NCBI RefSeq assembly: GCF_021184045.1
Contig: NZ_CP073710.1
Location: 1,560,685-1,624,684 of the forward strand
From: Methanococcoides orientis
GTDB taxonomy: Archaea > Halobacteriota > Methanosarcinia > Methanosarcinales > Methanosarcinaceae
DNA: 64,000 bases
Direction: 5' to 3'
Shown here: in pieces, positions 61,346-64,000 of the stretch
Layout: every line of letters starts with the position of its first letter
How positions within the stretch are numbered: the first letter of the stretch is position 1
Translations under genes and position numbers: made by a program
Notes under the pieces: model-generated
Databases searched by the model: none
What the model saw: the letters and a program-made list of their open reading frames with translations, nothing else
What the model was told of the DNA's origin: nothing

Positions 61346-61636
61346 GACCCACTGGAGATACTTATTTTCACCAGCGATCTCCCATGAGAGTATGCATGGG
61401 ATATCATAGCTGTGAAGCGATACAATGGTTTCTTTTAGTTCATCGAATCTTTCAGAGGTCGTTTTCAATATAACTACAACCTCATTGTCCTCCACCATTT
61501 CACCATCCCACCTATAAATGGAATTTATAGGATGGATATTTGCACAGGCAGCAAGCCTCCTTGACACAAGCTCTTTTCCAAGCATGCGCGCTTCTTCCAT
61601 ACTTCCGGCTGTAATGTAAACTATAATATGTTGCAT
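61322..61636 (-). CDS. cutA: Divalent-cation tolerance protein CutA
   Basis: The 104-residue protein has the CutA pattern: VYITAGSMEEARMLGKELVSRRLAACANI, then SIYRWDGEM and YDIPCILSW. It forms a ferredoxin-like trimer and is linked with metal tolerance in some bacteria, though the role is not settled. Its 3' end overlaps the cofC 3' end by 24 bases (convergent). Confidence 0.9.
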   Translation of the reverse strand: MQHIIVYITAGSMEEARMLGKELVSRRLAACANIHPINSIYRWDGEMVEDNEVVVILKTTSERFDELKETIVSLHSYDIPCILSWEIAGENKYLQWVSDETGQF

Positions 61637-61941
61637 AATACAAAATATTGGCAGAGAACATATTTAGATATCGTCTGCTCATCTGGAGATCCCATATGGT
61701 ATCGGGCACGAGGATCTATAATCGCTAAATTTTAATAAAAATATGATTTAAGTTGAATATATTAGCCTCACAGATCACAAATGTTTATAACCGTGTCCAA
61801 AAATGACGTGTTTTTTCTTACTATTGGCTTCCCAGAAATAATCACATATAAGAATTTCTATAAGCCAGTGAGCAACTCACGAAACCTATATTATTGTCGA
61901 AGTAATAATGGTACATCACATCTGACTATCGGTGATAATGA
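61637..61941. other. 305-bp divergent intergenic region
   Basis: This spacer holds the promoters of cutA (minus) and the ferredoxin-ggr pair (plus). The plus strand has a TATA-like TTGAATATATTAG at about 61752-61764, and the GGTGATAAT site sits just before the ferredoxin ATG. A short inverted motif CCATATGG lies at 61692-61699. I see no coding frame of interest and no RNA gene. Confidence 0.4.
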
Positions 61942-62115
61942 ATGAGCATCATTGTAAATAAATATAAATGTGGGTACTGCGGTGCATGTGTGGGCGTCTG
62001 CCCAGCTGGAGCATTAGAGCTCATCGAAACATGGATAGAAGTAGACAATAAATGTACAAGCTGTGGTATCTGCCAGAAGATATGCCCGCTTGGAGCCATC
62101 GAGGTGGACAGATGA
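61942..62115 (+). CDS. Small 2[4Fe-4S] ferredoxin coupled to geranylgeranyl reductase
   Basis: The 57-residue protein has [16 protein letters not shown] and [16 protein letters not shown], a dicluster ferredoxin. GGTGATAATGA lies upstream. Its stop overlaps the ggr start (ATGA). In Methanosarcina acetivorans the ferredoxin next to geranylgeranyl reductase supports the full reduction of archaeal lipid side chains, so it is very likely the electron donor here. Confidence 0.92.
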   Translation: MSIIVNKYKCGYCGACVGVCPAGALELIETWIEVDNKCTSCGICQKICPLGAIEVDR

Positions 62116-63332
62116 AAAAGGAGTATGACCTGATTGTGGTCGGCGCAGGTCCCGGAGGATCCATTGCTGCCAAAACCGCTGCAAAGGAAGGACTTGACGT
62201 ACTTTTAATAGAGAAGAGACAGGAGATCGGAGATCCGATCAGATGTGCTGAAGGTGTGGGCAAATACAATCTGAAGCAACATATCGAACCCGACCCCAGA
62301 TGGATATGTGCTGATCTGAAAGGTTCACGCATCTTTTCACCAGATGGAACTGAGATCGAAATGGCAGAGGAGATCGCCGGCGGAGAGGTTGGATATGTAC
62401 TTGAAAGAAAGATATTCGACCGGGCACTTGCTAATGAAAGTGCTATTGCCGGAGCAGAAGTGATGGTCAAGACCAGAGCTACTGACCTCATAATTGAGAA
62501 TGATACAGTCTGTGGTATCAAGCTCATGCACATGGGTGAAGAATATGAAGTTCGCTCAAAGATAGTCATCGGTGCAGATGGAATGGAATCAAAGATAGGG
62601 CGCTGGGCAGGTATCGACACATCAGTAAAGCCTGCAGACATGGAAACATGTGCGCAATACCTGGTGTCCAATGCAAATATTGACCAGGAATTCTGTTATT
62701 TCTACCTTGGAAATGAGATCGCACCTGCAGGATATATCTGGTTGTTCCCAAAAGGTGGCAACAAAGCCAATGTTGGAATTGGAATACTTGGCAGTAAATC
62801 CAGAAAAAAAATGCCCATTGATCTTTTGAATGAGTTCATGGAAAAGAACATGCCTGACGCAAAGATCATCGAAATGGTCGTCGGAGGAGTACCAGTATCA
62901 GGTTCCATTGACAGGACCATTGCCAATGGCCTTATGCTCGTCGGTGATGCTGCCAGGCAGTCCGACCCTATCACCGGCGGAGGAATCATTAACGCCATGG
63001 ATGCAGGAAAGATAGCCGGAGAGATTGCTGTAAAAGCAATAAGGAAAGGAGATTGTTCCACAGCGACATTGCAGGAATATGAAGACCTCTGGAGAGAGAC
63101 AATTGGCAAAGAGATCGATAATAGTCTGCTAGTCAAGGAGACATTTGTCAATTTCACAGACGAGGATCTGAACTCACTTGCTAACTCACTCAAGAACGTT
63201 AACTTCACAAGCATGAGCCTTCTGGACCTCTTACTTGCTCTTTTCAAGGCAAATAAGAAACTTCTCTGGAACCTCAGAGGACTCTTTAAGGACATTGTTA
63301 AGAACGATATTGACTTTAAATACAGGACCTAA
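62112..63332 (+). CDS. Digeranylgeranylglycerophospholipid reductase (geranylgeranyl reductase)
   Basis: The ATG at 62112 gives 406 residues. FAD binding is shown by [18 protein letters not shown], and the family segments [14 protein letters not shown] and [18 protein letters not shown] follow. It saturates the isoprenoid chains of archaeal membrane lipids with FAD and ferredoxin. The longer frame from 62052 overlaps the ferredoxin and is not used. It is coupled to the ferredoxin gene and followed by a T-rich pentamer repeat. Confidence 0.92.
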   Translation: MKKEYDLIVVGAGPGGSIAAKTAAKEGLDVLLIEKRQEIGDPIRCAEGVGKYNLKQHIEPDPRWICADLKGSRIFSPDGTEIEMAEEIAGGEVGYVLERKIFDRALANESAIAGAEVMVKTRATDLIIENDTVCGIKLMHMGEEYEVRSKIVIGADGMESKIGRWAGIDTSVKPADMETCAQYLVSNANIDQEFCYFYLGNEIAPAGYIWLFPKGGNKANVGIGILGSKSRKKMPIDLLNEFMEKNMPDAKIIEMVVGGVPVSGSIDRTIANGLMLVGDAARQSDPITGGGIINAMDAGKIAGEIAVKAIRKGDCSTATLQEYEDLWRETIGKEIDNSLLVKETFVNFTDEDLNSLANSLKNVNFTSMSLLDLLLALFKANKKLLWNLRGLFKDIVKNDIDFKYRT

Positions 63333-63383
63333 TCCGATATTTTGTTGTTCCGTCCAAAAATGGATGGAGCAAGCTTCGTTTTA

Positions 63384-63408
63384 TTTTGTTTTGTTTTGTT
63401 TTGTTTTG
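63384..63408. repeat. (TTTTG)x5 microsatellite
   Basis: Five perfect TTTTG units (25 bp), preceded by one TTTTA unit, lie between the convergent ggr and trkH genes. On the plus strand the T-rich tract may also help end the ggr transcript. The repeat could vary in copy number. Confidence 0.9.
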
Positions 63409-63413
63409 TATAT

Positions 63414-64000
63414 TCACCTTCTCCAGAACTCCGGAGTAAGCATTACTATAACAGTGAACACTTCAAGCCTGCCTATCCACATATTAGCGATGAGCACAAG
63501 CTTTCCAATTGCAGGAACAGTACTGAAATTTGCCATTGGGCCGACCACATTGAAACCGGGCCCTATATTACCAAGAGTTGCTATGGATGCTGTGACAGAA
63601 CTGGTAAGGTCCATTCCAAATATGGAAAGGATAGCCGAACTTATCAGAAAGATAAGGAAATAGATCACAACAAAAGAGATGATCGCATGCATGATATCCC
63701 CGGGCACACTTTTCCCATTAAATTTGATAGGTCTCACAGCTTTAGGGTGGACCACTTTGAAAAGTTCACTTCGTGCATATTTTAACAAAAGAAGAAGACG
63801 TACGACCTTTATGCCACCTGCAGTAGAACCAGCACATCCACCAATGAACATCATCGCCAATAAGACGACCTTCCCTGAATCCGTCCACAGGTTGAAGTCA
63901 GTGGTCGCATACCCTGTTGTCGTCAGTATCGAGACAACCTGGAAAACAGCATACCTGAAAGAGGTAGGAATAGAATCAGGCGTGTCCCTCCAGAGGAGCA
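63414..64000 (-). CDS. trkH: TrkH-type potassium uptake protein, 5' partial
   Basis: The C-terminal part of TrkH/KtrB: the frame is open to the window end. The selectivity-filter segment ILTTTGYATTDFNLW, the FIGGCAGSTAGGIKVVR motif, and a fourth filter region SIATLGNIGPGF are present, with the last membrane helices near the C-terminus. It imports K+ with a TrkA partner, probably encoded outside. The N-terminal half lies beyond position 64000. Confidence 0.9.
   Translation of the reverse strand, partial: LLWRDTPDSIPTSFRYAVFQVVSILTTTGYATTDFNLWTDSGKVVLLAMMFIGGCAGSTAGGIKVVRLLLLLKYARSELFKVVHPKAVRPIKFNGKSVPGDIMHAIISFVVIYFLIFLISSAILSIFGMDLTSSVTASIATLGNIGPGFNVVGPMANFSTVPAIGKLVLIANMWIGRLEVFTVIVMLTPEFWRR

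Noticed and set aside
62052-62111. A longer N-terminus for geranylgeranyl reductase
   Set aside because: The extra 20 residues come from the ferredoxin coding sequence in another frame; the ATGA overlap and the Rossmann motif place the start at 62112.

Overview
This window comes from a methanogenic archaeon of the order Methanosarcinales, most likely a methylotrophic member of the Methanosarcinaceae such as Methanococcoides, Methanolobus or Methanohalophilus. The evidence is a complete F420H2 dehydrogenase operon (fpoABCDHIJKLMNO), coenzyme F420 genes (cofG, two cofH, cofC), a probable H4MPT:glutamate ligase (mptN), a methanogenesis marker 2 protein, archaeal lipid geranylgeranyl reductase with its ferredoxin, preQ0 (archaeosine) genes, and GGTGATC-type ribosome binding sites with TATA boxes. 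I cannot name the species from the sequence alone.

Layout. 1-5.1 kb: five pilin-like membrane-anchored proteins, two of them tandem paralogs. 5.1-11.4 kb: a membrane protein, an MscS channel, a large MEDS-PAS-histidine kinase with two receiver domains (the first lacks its phospho-acceptor Asp), a hypothetical gene and a ferritin-like protein. 11.6-14.1 kb: an archaeal phage-shock module (HtpX, PspAB, PspAA, PspA). 14.1-22.4 kb: an AT-rich accessory region. It holds an unusual ASCH / PIN-GNAT-ASCH / ASCH-GNAT-endonuclease-ASCH locus, a DEDD-type exonuclease, a bacterial-type RNase III and several unknown small genes. 22.5-30.7 kb: RNase HIII, tRNA-Thr, a chorismate-lyase-like protein, radical SAM enzymes, methanogenesis marker 2, NifB and the queC-DUF366-queE-queD preQ0 operon. 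31-35.2 kb: two secreted surface proteins, one with five nearly identical 114-residue repeats, sharing duplicated promoter segments. 35.4-44 kb: alanine dehydrogenase, mptN, pth2, a transglutaminase-like protein, truD, pyrG, a Trm112-like protein and a transporter-like protein. 44.1-54.4 kb: the fpo operon. 54.6-63.3 kb: DUF22 and zinc proteins, then isoprenoid flavoproteins each paired with a small ferredoxin, flanking the cofG-cofH-cofH-cofC cluster. 63.4 kb to the end: the 3' part of a trkH potassium transporter gene.

How they work together. The fpo operon and the cof genes form an energy unit: cofGHC products make F420, and Fpo oxidises F420H2 and passes electrons to methanophenazine while pumping protons. 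The flanking ferredoxin-flavoprotein pairs probably saturate or otherwise modify isoprenoid chains, for membrane lipids and perhaps for methanophenazine. The most unusual part is the accessory region at 14.5-18.2 kb. Two multidomain proteins there carry predicted PIN and PD-(D/E)XK nucleases joined to acetyltransferase and ASCH (RNA-binding) domains. I read it as a candidate RNA-targeting conflict or defence system that I do not recognise as described.
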